Shown in pieces: positions 1 to 7,602 of a DNA stretch of 28,176 bases (within the stretch, counting starts at the first letter, position 1; each line of letters opens with the position of its first letter). Position numbers and translations under genes: made by a program. The notes beneath the pieces were generated by a model. The model had not been told where the DNA came from. It did no database searches and worked only from the letters and a program-made list of their open reading frames with translations. The DNA lies in contig CBDUZW010000067.1 of assembly GCA_965371805.1 (NCBI GenBank), forward strand, positions 1-28,176, read 5' to 3'. The DNA is from JAOZTV01 sp965371805. GTDB lineage: Bacteria > Acidobacteriota > Aminicenantia > UBA2199.

Positions 1-48
1 CGTACCGTTCTAAGAGAGGCTGGGGTGAAAATCCCTGGTCGACTCACC
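1..48 (+). mobile_element. 3' end of a group II intron (end of domain V plus domain VI), cut by the window edge
   Basis: The first ten bases (CGTACCGTTC) match the 3' strand of group II intron domain V, usually ending CGTACGGTTC, with one G-to-C difference. Bases 11-47 can fold as domain VI: GGCTGGGG (18-25) pairs with CCCTGGTC (33-40) with several G-U pairs, extended by GAG/CTC, leaving an unpaired A near position 42 as candidate branch point a few bases before an AC end at 46-47. The rest of the intron, including any reverse transcriptase, would lie left of the window. The end falls 4-5 bases from the stop of the convergent gene at 52. The call rests on recognition of the pattern and a hand fold, so it is moderate; the domain V mismatch could mean a decayed copy. 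Confidence 0.5.
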
Positions 49-51
49 AGT

Positions 52-963
52 TTACTTCAAGTTGCTAAGAAGATTTTTTCTTGTAATTATCATTAAGTAA
101 CTTGTGGGTATATATTCTCTCTGATCAAATAATTTAATTCTTTTTGGCGACATAAATGTGGCATCTTGGATAATTCTTTTATTTGAACCCTGATAAAAAA
201 ATAATGCACCATATCTAGCTGAAATCTCTCTGATATAATACAGTTCCGGGCTGATTTCTTTTAAAATGGGGTCAAAGAGCCAGCTACCTCCACATACCCC
301 TTTAATCTCTTTTTGTGTTTTTAGTAATTCCCCAACCCTTTTAAAAAATCTGTCCCATCCTTCAGGGTTAAATTCTCTCATTAACTGTTTGTCTGTTGAG
401 TCTGCCTTCATTTTAAAAAATGGTTTTCTGCCACCGGCTTTTATAATCAATGATATTCCTTTAAGAAATTGATGAGGTCTATGGGAAAACAAAAATTTTT
501 TAGGCAGGCTGCCTGCATAGATCTTTTGAGCACCGCAGGGGATCATTTTTAATCTGGCGATAGCCATATATTTATTAAATTTGTCTTCTGAATAAAGAAA
601 AAAACTCTTTTTAGTTCTGGGTGATATGATTTTTTCTAGTATTAATTTAAAATTATTAAAAATAAGGATTTTAATGTCTGCCGGGAAGGTATTAATTAAA
701 TCTCCGGCAATTGAATATTGCATCAAATTAATAAGAATAAGTTTATGATATATTTCAAGGGTAGGTAGATCTGAAATTTTTATTATTTTAGTTGTAATTT
801 CTTTTATTTTAATACTAACAAATTTGTGGGCGACATATTGTGGATAGTTATTAATATATTCTATATATGCTGAAGTTGGGAAATTATTTAGTATATCTTT
901 TGATATGGTGTCTAGCTGAGTAATTAAATTATTTTTAATTACTTTTATATCTAAGTCAGACAT
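52..963 (-). CDS. Unknown 303-aa protein with a paralogous remnant elsewhere in the window
   Basis: I do not recognise a named family. The protein has no signal peptide or clear membrane segment and looks cytoplasmic. The C-terminal two-thirds carries segments that look conserved: RLKMIPCGAQK (137-147), GGRKPFFKM (177-185), DSTDKQLM (188-195), GVCGGSWLFDP (222-232), and EYIPTSYLMIITR (283-295) near the end. Three of these reappear in the decayed copy at 23860-24078, so they mark a real family. The start is supported by an AAAGGAG Shine-Dalgarno about 6 bases upstream, inside the 3' end of the preceding hydrolase gene, from which it is separated by 3 bases; the two are probably co-transcribed. 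The Cys and Gly-Gly-Ser-Trp motifs could be catalytic, but that is only a guess. A role in polysaccharide modification is suggested only by its neighbours. Confidence 0.8.
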   Translation of the reverse strand: MSDLDIKVIKNNLITQLDTISKDILNNFPTSAYIEYINNYPQYVAHKFVSIKIKEITTKIIKISDLPTLEIYHKLILINLMQYSIAGDLINTFPADIKILIFNNFKLILEKIISPRTKKSFFLYSEDKFNKYMAIARLKMIPCGAQKIYAGSLPKKFLFSHRPHQFLKGISLIIKAGGRKPFFKMKADSTDKQLMREFNPEGWDRFFKRVGELLKTQKEIKGVCGGSWLFDPILKEISPELYYIREISARYGALFFYQGSNKRIIQDATFMSPKRIKLFDQREYIPTSYLMIITRKNLLSNLK

Positions 964-966
964 ATT

Positions 967-2139
967 TTACTCCTTTTTTGTTTTATTATATCTTGAAATT
1001 AAAGAGATTGCCCGCTTTGAAAATGGAGGATTAAAATCATTAGTTTCACTTGGTATTGTTAATGCCTTGATAAGTTGTGAATCGTCATGACCATGGTTGG
1101 AGAGAATGAAGATACTAAACCCTTTTAAACTGTTTCTTCTCCCTTCTTTGATTTTGCGAACAATACCCGGAGCATTATATCCTCTTGTACTTTTTTCATT
1201 CCTTTTTGGAACCCACCCTAAACCCATTAATAAATGTCTGTCCTTAATTCCAGCATATTTAAAAAAAGAGTGGAATTGAGTGAATTCATCTCTCCATTTC
1301 TTGTCAAGTGTTGTATATTGCATAGAAATAATGGCATCAACAAGACCTTGCTTAATCCAAAAAATAGGATCTTGCTGATAAATCAAAAAATATGGTGTTC
1401 CAATTATTATCTGGCCTCTTTTTTTTACTCTATACCAGGAATTAGGGTTATGCTTTATCCAGTCTTTATGCCAACTTGGGACATCCTGATTCCATACAAA
1501 AGGTGTATTATATGGTCTAATAAATACTGGAGAAACACTAAATATTGTGGTTGTTAGAAATTTTTCCGGATAATTTTTTTTCATAAATTTTCGGATTCCA
1601 GAAATTGTATCTGTGATCCCTTTAATTGCATCTGAATTAACAGGGACACCTTTCTTTATTCTGATATGATCAAGATGGATTCCATCAAGATATTTACTAT
1701 ATCTATTTAGAAAATGGGAAACCCATAAAACTTGATTTTGTTGTTCATTTTTATCACTAAAGTTTATTTGGTTTTTTCTTCCTAATCGTCTCCCATTGGC
1801 AAACCAGGCATGTAAGCTTATACCGTTTCTATAGGCAAGTTTGAGAAAAGAGGCAAAGAGCTTTTCTTTTCCATAACCGTGACCATAAAATGTTTTTGGA
1901 ATCATAATAAAAACTGTATTTAAATTTGCCTTTAATATTTTTTTAATATTTCTATTTATTTTTTCATTTGAATCAATACTACTTCCCCAGAGCCATGTGG
2001 CCCTTGTCTCAAATTTTACATTAGAAGATGAATATAAAGAAACAGAAATAATAAAGACAAGTAAAACAGCAAAAATAAAGATTTTTGTTTTAGATCGGAT
2101 TGTCATTATATATTTATTATTAATAATATTTAAATTCAT
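967..2139 (-). CDS. Membrane-anchored GHL10-like (DUF187-type) putative glycoside hydrolase
   Basis: A basic N-terminus followed by a hydrophobic stretch (about residues 18-36) forms a signal peptide or signal anchor, so the enzyme should act in the periplasm or at the cell surface. The rest looks like a TIM barrel of the glycosyl-hydrolase-like GHL10/DUF187 type: RATWLW (46-51) at strand 1, NTVFIMI (74-80), GISLHAWFANGRR (106-118) and DGIHLDHIRI (152-161), the last carrying acidic residues that in related families are near the active site, then DAIISMQYT (268-276). The substrate is not visible from sequence. Two in-frame ATGs (residues 1 and 12) both lack a clear Shine-Dalgarno, so the start is uncertain. 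It is divergent from the Wzy-like gene at 2300 and three bases ahead of the unknown gene at 52-963. Polymer trimming or turnover is inferred from context. Confidence 0.75.
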   Translation of the reverse strand: MNLNIINNKYIMTIRSKTKIFIFAVLLVFIISVSLYSSSNVKFETRATWLWGSSIDSNEKINRNIKKILKANLNTVFIMIPKTFYGHGYGKEKLFASFLKLAYRNGISLHAWFANGRRLGRKNQINFSDKNEQQNQVLWVSHFLNRYSKYLDGIHLDHIRIKKGVPVNSDAIKGITDTISGIRKFMKKNYPEKFLTTTIFSVSPVFIRPYNTPFVWNQDVPSWHKDWIKHNPNSWYRVKKRGQIIIGTPYFLIYQQDPIFWIKQGLVDAIISMQYTTLDKKWRDEFTQFHSFFKYAGIKDRHLLMGLGWVPKRNEKSTRGYNAPGIVRKIKEGRRNSLKGFSIFILSNHGHDDSQLIKALTIPSETNDFNPPFSKRAISLISRYNKTKKE

Positions 2140-2299
2140 CTATAACATTTTTATATATTAGTAAAAAAAAGTCAATAGTGCGATTTGTTTCAAAATGATA
2201 TTGTAATAAATATTAAAATGTTTTTTTGACAAATTTAAAAGTTTTTGCATTTTAAAAATGTTTATGATAGTATTCTTAAATATAATATAATAAAATGAA

Positions 2300-3532
2300 A
2301 TGTATAATTTGGATAATTTAATCAAAAAATATATAATATGGGGATATTTCTTTTGTTATCCACTTATTAATGCATTCATTCCCAATATTGATCTTGGAAT
2401 AGTTGAATTAAATCCATTTAGAATTTTTTTAATTATTCCAATAATATATCTCTTTATATTATTTTTTAATAATAGGGGACATTTGAGGATTTCCAAAGAG
2501 AACATCTATCTTTTTTTATATGTTGTTTTTGCAATTTTCAACAGTTGGAGACAGGATCATTATGCTATAGCGAATGTCATTAATTTTTCTTTTCCTTTCT
2601 TATTATTGCTGTGTTTTGAAAATCTAAATTTTAATAAAGACGATCTAAAAATTTTTTATAGGATGATAAGCGTTCTTGCTGTAATTGTTTTTATAGTTTC
2701 TTTTATTCAAAATTATTTAAACAGGTCATTTTATTCCGGGATACGTGGAGTAAGATGGCTTGAAAGATATACTTATGGGGAAGAACAATACAGACATGCA
2801 TCAATATTTCGTTCTATAGATTTTTATCAAGCTGGAATTGCAATAGGTGTATTGTGTCTTATTTTTTTGTTTCTAAACCATAAAAAATTTAAATATATAT
2901 ATTCAGGACTTTTTGTTCTTATGACAATATCAACATATTTTACATATACAAGGTCAAACTGGATAATTCCATTAATAGGGATTAGCTGGTTTGTATTTTT
3001 TAAACCTTTTAAAGAAAAAATACTTATAGTATCAGGAGGTATTATACTTATACTCATTTTATATCTTAGTTTTTTTTCTCAACTTGAAAAATCTGGTTTT
3101 TATAGAGAACGAGTAACTGTTAGAACTTATGAAGGTCGATTTGAGTCTCTTGATGTATACATGAAACATTTTTTTGGAAAGAATATGCTTTTGGGATTTG
3201 GCATCGATAGTGACTATAGTGGTATGTTCAAAGAATATGGCAGACCGGAAGTTCATAATGGATATCTGGAAATATTATTTCAGAATGGTTTATTCGGTGT
3301 ATTTCTTTATTTTAGTTTCTGGTATTATATACTAAAAAAAGGGATTCTGCTTTTTAATATATCCGGGAATGGGGTTTTTATTGCTTTTATTTCTGTTCTT
3401 GCTGCAGTTAATTTGGTTTATAAATTTATAAGTATGAGCCATTATGGATTTCATATGTTGATCTTTTACTTATATATAAATTATCGTATATTTTACAAAA
3501 ACAAGAAAAATTTAATGATTCATGATGAGTAA
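2300..3532 (+). CDS. O-antigen ligase / Wzy-type polysaccharide polymerase, inner membrane
   Basis: A very hydrophobic 410-aa protein with about ten to twelve predicted membrane helices and a long periplasmic loop after about residue 258. The signature of the O-antigen ligase/polymerase superfamily (Wzy_C, WaaL) is visible: TYTRSNWI (215-222), LLGFGID (297-303) and the HNGYLEILFQNGLFG segment (319-333), with conserved H319-N320 ahead of a membrane helix. Such enzymes transfer or polymerise undecaprenyl-pyrophosphate-linked oligosaccharide at the periplasmic face. It is followed 29 bases later by a polysaccharide deacetylase in the same direction. No strong Shine-Dalgarno precedes the ATG. A second Wzy-like protein is encoded at 11054-12349. 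Ligase cannot be told from polymerase by sequence inspection. Confidence 0.83.
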   Translation: MYNLDNLIKKYIIWGYFFCYPLINAFIPNIDLGIVELNPFRIFLIIPIIYLFILFFNNRGHLRISKENIYLFLYVVFAIFNSWRQDHYAIANVINFSFPFLLLLCFENLNFNKDDLKIFYRMISVLAVIVFIVSFIQNYLNRSFYSGIRGVRWLERYTYGEEQYRHASIFRSIDFYQAGIAIGVLCLIFLFLNHKKFKYIYSGLFVLMTISTYFTYTRSNWIIPLIGISWFVFFKPFKEKILIVSGGIILILILYLSFFSQLEKSGFYRERVTVRTYEGRFESLDVYMKHFFGKNMLLGFGIDSDYSGMFKEYGRPEVHNGYLEILFQNGLFGVFLYFSFWYYILKKGILLFNISGNGVFIAFISVLAAVNLVYKFISMSHYGFHMLIFYLYINYRIFYKNKKNLMIHDE

Positions 3533-3561
3533 AAAATATTTAATAATTTTAGGTAGGTGAG

Positions 3562-4431
3562 ATGAGAAAATTACTCTTTAAATTAATAAGATTTTCAGGA
3601 CTCCCATTTCTGTTTCGAGAAATAATATATAAGGATAAAGTAAGAATTTTGTTATTTCATGATATAAGTGTAGAAATTGCTGAACAAACATTTGTATACT
3701 TAATAAAGAAATATAATATCCTCGATTTAAACGATTATATTAAAGCTTGTGAGAATAAGGATAAAACTAAAATTAAAAAAAAATCATTAATTATTACCTT
3801 TGATGATGGTCATATTGGAAATTACAAAATGTTACCAATTATTAAAAAATATAATATTCCAATTACTATATTTTTGTGTACTGCTATAATTGATAGCAAT
3901 AGACATTTCTGGTTTAAATTCAAACAAAATTCAATATGTACATCTGACTTAAAGCATATGTCTAATAAGGAAAGAATTAATATTCTGTCAAAAAATGGTT
4001 TTGAACAAGAAAAGGATTTTCATGAGCCACAGGCTCTTTCAAGAAAACAAATTAATGAGATGAAAAATTATATTAATATTCAATCTCATACCATGTTTCA
4101 CCCATGTTTACCTAAATGTGACGATAATGAAGCAAGAAAGGAAATATTTTACTCAAGAGAAATGCTTAAAAAAAAATTTGATCTAAATATAAATGCGATA
4201 GCATATCCTAATGGTGATTATTCAGAAAGAGACATTAAGCTCTCTAAAGAGGCAAACTATAAGTGCGGGATAACTGTTGATTTTGGATTTAATACAATAA
4301 AAACAGATTTATTCAGGCTAAAACGACTTAGTGTAAATGATACAAGTGATTTGAATGAATTAATTGTTAAATCAAGTGGAGTTTGGGCATTCTTTAAAAC
4401 AAGAAATGGGAAGAAACAGGAATTTGGTTGA
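3562..4431 (+). CDS. Polysaccharide deacetylase (NodB homology domain, carbohydrate esterase 4)
   Basis: The NodB-domain motifs are present in order: ITFDDG (78-83), whose first Asp acts in catalysis and second binds metal, SHTMFH (175-180) with the two metal-binding His residues, and AYPNGDYS (214-221) as the third motif. The fold covers most of the 289 residues. Such enzymes remove N- or O-acetyl groups from sugar polymers or lipid-linked intermediates. There is no clear cleavable signal peptide; the N-terminus is basic and mildly hydrophobic, so a cytoplasmic or membrane-associated location is possible. A TAGGTAGGTGAG sequence directly before the ATG can serve as Shine-Dalgarno. It is the second gene of a two-gene unit with the Wzy-like protein at 2300. 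The substrate is unknown. Confidence 0.88.
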   Translation: MRKLLFKLIRFSGLPFLFREIIYKDKVRILLFHDISVEIAEQTFVYLIKKYNILDLNDYIKACENKDKTKIKKKSLIITFDDGHIGNYKMLPIIKKYNIPITIFLCTAIIDSNRHFWFKFKQNSICTSDLKHMSNKERINILSKNGFEQEKDFHEPQALSRKQINEMKNYINIQSHTMFHPCLPKCDDNEARKEIFYSREMLKKKFDLNINAIAYPNGDYSERDIKLSKEANYKCGITVDFGFNTIKTDLFRLKRLSVNDTSDLNELIVKSSGVWAFFKTRNGKKQEFG

Positions 4432-4780
4432 TTATAAATATCTGTATCTTTAATAAGGACTCTTAATTGTTCTGCATGTCAACAATAAAAATTATTTTTT
4501 ATTGTTAAAGTTCAGAAACATACTGGACTTTGATCTACCCCAAAAGTCCAAATTAAATTATATAAAATAATAATAATGTTTATGCCAATTCTGCCTTTTC
4601 CACGAAATGATTTTTTTAAAGTTATTAAAAGATATGAAACTGACAAAAAAGTAGTTTTATTATGTATTTAATATTTTATTGTGTAAAGCATTGAGTATGT
4701 TCAGACATCATGCAATAAATCGTAGTTAAAACCGCCATAGATGTCTGTGATGATAAAAATATAATCTATTATTGAAGATT
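4432..4780. other. 349-bp convergent spacer with several small inverted repeats, no gene seen
   Basis: This lies between the plus-strand deacetylase and the minus-strand FHA activator, so both genes end here. I see no coding region. It holds an AT hairpin at 4481-4506 (listed separately), a 7-bp repeat GGACTTT/AAAGTCC at 4525-4531 and 4543-4549, and an 8-bp repeat CAGACATC/GATGTCTG at 4702-4709 and 4740-4747. The 24- to 30-base loop of the last is too long for a normal intrinsic terminator. Confidence 0.6.
4481..4506. terminator. Possible bidirectional AT-rich terminator hairpin
   Basis: AACAATAAAAA (4481-4491) and TTTTTATTGTT (4496-4506) form a perfect 11-bp stem around a 4-base loop, 50 bases after the deacetylase stop. 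A- and T-runs in the stem could serve as the U-tract in either direction. The stem has only two G-C pairs, so it would be weak; position between convergent genes is the main support. Confidence 0.4.
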
Positions 4781-6562
4781 TTAATTATTAATAGAGTATT
4801 TCTTCAATCTATTATAGAGTGCAGTTCTACTAATTTTCATTTTGTCGGCAACGATTGATTTGTTCCATTTATGCTCCTCTAATAATTGCAAAATGATCTG
4901 TTTTTCATTCTCAGCTGAATATGTTTCAGGTTCATTCTTCTTATAAAACTCTTTTATCTCATCTTTCAACATATTAAAAATAATTATGTCATTATTTTCT
5001 GCAAGACTTAAAAGCTTTTCAATCTCGTTTTCCAGTTCCCTGATATTTCCGGGCCAATTAAATATTTCTAATGCTCTAATAGTTTTATTTGAGAAACCTT
5101 TTATAAGGACCTTTATAAGATTTGAGTTTTTATCTATAAAGTGATTTATTAAAGGAATTATATCTTCTTTTCTTTGCCTGAGTGGAGGAATCTTTAAAAC
5201 AATATGTGCAATTCTATAATAAAGATCCTTTCTGAAATGTCCTGTTTTTATTAATTCAGATATGTCTTTATTTGTCATTGAAATAATACGTAACTTCACA
5301 TTGATAGGCTTGGTCCCTCCAAGGCTGTAAAACTGTTCTTCCTGAACAGCTCTTAATAGTTTTGCCTGCAGGTTTAGCGGCATGTCGCCAATCTCATCAA
5401 GCACAAGAGTACCTCCTGACGATAATTCAAGCTTACCTTTTTTCTGCATTATGGCATCAGTAAATGCACCTTTTTCATAACCGAAAAGCTCTGCCTCCAT
5501 AAGGTTTTCCGGGATAGCAGAACAATTCAGTGCTATATATTTATCTTCATCATTTGCTGAATTGTAGTGAATATATTTTGCAAGTAATTCTTTTCCTGTT
5601 CCTGTTTCTCCCACAATAAGGATTGAGATATTACTTTTAGAGATTTTCTTGCTTTGAGCAAGCAAATTATTTAAACTGGGATTTGCAGAGATAAAATTTT
5701 CATGAGTTTTATCATGTTTTTTTATAGCTTTATTTTCTTTGATTAATTCATCAATAATTGAGAGCTCAATTGATAGTATCTCTATAAATTCCAGCATGTG
5801 ATTTGAAATACTGTTTTTTTCTATATTTATATATAATAATGCCGATGGGAGATAGTTCAAGTGGAAAGGAAAAGAGCAAAAATAATAACCATTTGCATCA
5901 TTGATATCTGTGTATTGCTTATTATAAAGAGGGAGTTTTTTTAAAATTTCATCAATGATTTTTTCAAATTTTAATGAGTAATTCCATTTGGAAATAATTT
6001 TATTCTCTCCTTGATTTCTGGAAATAATCAATAATGTCCCCTTTTCCAAGGTTTTTTGAAGAAGATCTTTTGAGCATTCCAGTATTTCAGTTATATCAGG
6101 AAGTCCAAAACCAATATTTAGGATTTCTTTAAGTTGTTCAGAATAAAGGTGAGTTATAATTCTGGTTGTTTTCTCTTTATTTGAAAACTGCGGATTGAAA
6201 ACTTTATTTAGCTTTGTATGAATTTTATCTGATAAAAATAGTTCTTTTGCATCTCCGCTTTTAAGATAAAATTTAATGTGACCAATCTGAAAATATTGAT
6301 TTAAGAGTATAGTTTCTTTTGTGATTTTTCCGTTTTTAGAAAAAACACCATTGGTTGAGTTTAGGTCAACTATTTCAATATAATCTTCTTCAATAATTAT
6401 TTTTGCGTGTGTTTTTGAAACAAAAACTTCATCTAATTGCAGTTCATTAGAATTTCCTCTTCCTAAATGAATGTTTTTTTTACTTAGTGGAAATTTTTTA
6501 ATAAATCCATTTCTTAGATATAATAAATAAAACATATTACGAGCCCCATTTATAACAAACAT
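4781..6562 (-). CDS. FHA-domain sigma-54-dependent transcriptional activator
   Basis: Residues about 10-105 form an FHA phosphothreonine-binding domain: LGRG (33-36), VSKTHAKI (48-55) and NSTNG (68-72). Residues about 135-275 look like a GAF-type sensory region. The AAA+ sigma-54 interaction domain has Walker A GETGTGKE (318-325), GAFTDA (365-370, in place of GAFTGA), Walker B LVLDEIG (386-392), arginine-finger region FRKDLYYR (443-450) and WPGNIREL (503-510). A Fis-type helix-turn-helix ends the protein (about 553-590). There is no receiver domain, so the input is probably Ser/Thr phosphorylation read by the FHA domain. ATG codons at residues 1 and 10 are both possible; the FHA fold begins right after the second. 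It follows the NadE-like gene by 37 bases and may be the last gene of the exopolysaccharide operon, which it could itself activate. Confidence 0.92.
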   Translation of the reverse strand: MFVINGARNMFYLLYLRNGFIKKFPLSKKNIHLGRGNSNELQLDEVFVSKTHAKIIIEEDYIEIVDLNSTNGVFSKNGKITKETILLNQYFQIGHIKFYLKSGDAKELFLSDKIHTKLNKVFNPQFSNKEKTTRIITHLYSEQLKEILNIGFGLPDITEILECSKDLLQKTLEKGTLLIISRNQGENKIISKWNYSLKFEKIIDEILKKLPLYNKQYTDINDANGYYFCSFPFHLNYLPSALLYINIEKNSISNHMLEFIEILSIELSIIDELIKENKAIKKHDKTHENFISANPSLNNLLAQSKKISKSNISILIVGETGTGKELLAKYIHYNSANDEDKYIALNCSAIPENLMEAELFGYEKGAFTDAIMQKKGKLELSSGGTLVLDEIGDMPLNLQAKLLRAVQEEQFYSLGGTKPINVKLRIISMTNKDISELIKTGHFRKDLYYRIAHIVLKIPPLRQRKEDIIPLINHFIDKNSNLIKVLIKGFSNKTIRALEIFNWPGNIRELENEIEKLLSLAENNDIIIFNMLKDEIKEFYKKNEPETYSAENEKQIILQLLEEHKWNKSIVADKMKISRTALYNRLKKYSINN

Positions 6563-6599
6563 ATTTGTAATGAATATAAATCATAATAAATTGAGTCCT

Positions 6600-7601
6600 T
6601 TAGATAGTTAGCTCAACCTCCTTAATTTTTTCCATTAATAATGGATGAAGATGTAGATACTTAGTTGTGTTTCGCTTAATTTCAATATCTGTAAATACTT
6701 TTTTTACCTGTTTTGCCGTTAATCCTACAAACTCAGCCGTTTCTTCAACAGAAAAATTATTGTTTCTGGCATAAAGACATATATCCATTTTTTCATAAGC
6801 TAATGAAAAATAGAATTCATCCTGTCCCTGTTTCATCGAATAGGTGTCAGTTGTTGGGATACGGCTAATTATTTCTGATGGAATACCAAAATATTCTGCA
6901 ACTTTAAAGACTTGAGTTTTGTACAGATGTGCAATAGGTTTAAGATCTGCTGCCCCATCGCCAAGTTTCACAAAGAATCCCTGATCATATTCAAGCCTGT
7001 TCGGTGTCCCGGCAACAGCATAATTATTAAGGTCCGCATAATAATATTCCATCATTTTTCTGATTCTCTGTTTAAAGTTTGTTGCTGCAACAATTCCTAG
7101 ATATCCCTTGAGAGATAAGCGCTTTTTAAAAGTTTCACCATCCGGGTTTTGGACAACTATTGAATAGATTGAGTATTCATCAGTATTTACTATATCTGGT
7201 AACACTATCTTTGACTTCCATTCATCACTATATTCAGGAAATATTGTTCTAACTGCATCTACATATTTGGAATAAAACCCAACCGCTTTTAAAACGGGAG
7301 TAATATATTCATCAAAACTCTTTATCCCTAAAGTTTCAGCTACTTTTTGACCTAACACATATGATTCATCCGAAGAATGCTCTTCTGGCATCAATAGTCC
7401 AATAGTTTTGTTCTGTCCTACTGCATTAACACATAGAGCCGCTGTAGTACTGCTGTCAATGCCTCCGGATAGTCCGAGAACAATACCTCTCCTTTTTAAA
7501 GGTCCTTTTAAAAGAGACCTTATTTTTATGGATATATATTCAACAGCTTTTTCTATGTCAAACTCAACAATATTTTCATTAAAACTGTTTTCTAGTTTCA
7601 T
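6600..7601 (-). CDS. NadE-like ammonia-dependent NAD+ synthetase family protein (PP-loop ATPase)
   Basis: The PP-loop SGGIDSS (45-51) binds ATP, and the NadE core follows: NFKQRIR (175-181), GTPNRLEY (198-205; usual form GTGNKSE), GDGAADLKP (214-222) and PTTDTYSMKQGQDEFYF (249-265). There is no N-terminal glutaminase domain, so ammonia would be the nitrogen source. Compared with classical 270-aa NadE it has extra sequence around residues 112-168, and the NAD-substrate motifs are altered. True NadE makes NAD+ from deamido-NAD+ through an acyl-adenylate. Here the gene sits directly after an acyl-AMP ligase (one base between) in an exopolysaccharide operon, so it may be a specialised paralogue amidating another carboxylate. 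GGAGG lies 12 bases before the ATG, inside the preceding gene. Family assignment is firm; substrate is not. Confidence 0.85.
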   Translation of the reverse strand: MKLENSFNENIVEFDIEKAVEYISIKIRSLLKGPLKRRGIVLGLSGGIDSSTTAALCVNAVGQNKTIGLLMPEEHSSDESYVLGQKVAETLGIKSFDEYITPVLKAVGFYSKYVDAVRTIFPEYSDEWKSKIVLPDIVNTDEYSIYSIVVQNPDGETFKKRLSLKGYLGIVAATNFKQRIRKMMEYYYADLNNYAVAGTPNRLEYDQGFFVKLGDGAADLKPIAHLYKTQVFKVAEYFGIPSEIISRIPTTDTYSMKQGQDEFYFSLAYEKMDICLYARNNNFSVEETAEFVGLTAKQVKKVFTDIEIKRNTTKYLHLHPLLMEKIKEVELTI

Positions 7602-7602
7602 G

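Noticed and set aside
1097..1557. Plus-strand open frames opposite the GHL10-like hydrolase
   Set aside because: They lie wholly inside a convincing minus-strand gene and encode no recognisable or compositionally plausible protein.
2226..2254. Possible sigma-70 promoter for the Wzy-like gene (TTGACA then ATTTTA at 17 bases)
   Set aside because: The -35 match is good but the -10 is poor, and in DNA this AT-rich such pairs arise often. Not strong enough to list.
4702..4747. Inverted repeat considered as an intrinsic terminator of the FHA activator gene
   Set aside because: The loop is 24-30 bases and no U-tract follows, so it is kept only as an observation.
6600..7601. NadE-like protein considered as an asparagine-synthase-type amidotransferase, known from some exopolysaccharide clusters
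   Set aside because: There is no N-terminal glutaminase domain and the GTxNRxE and GDGAADLKP motifs are those of NAD synthetase.
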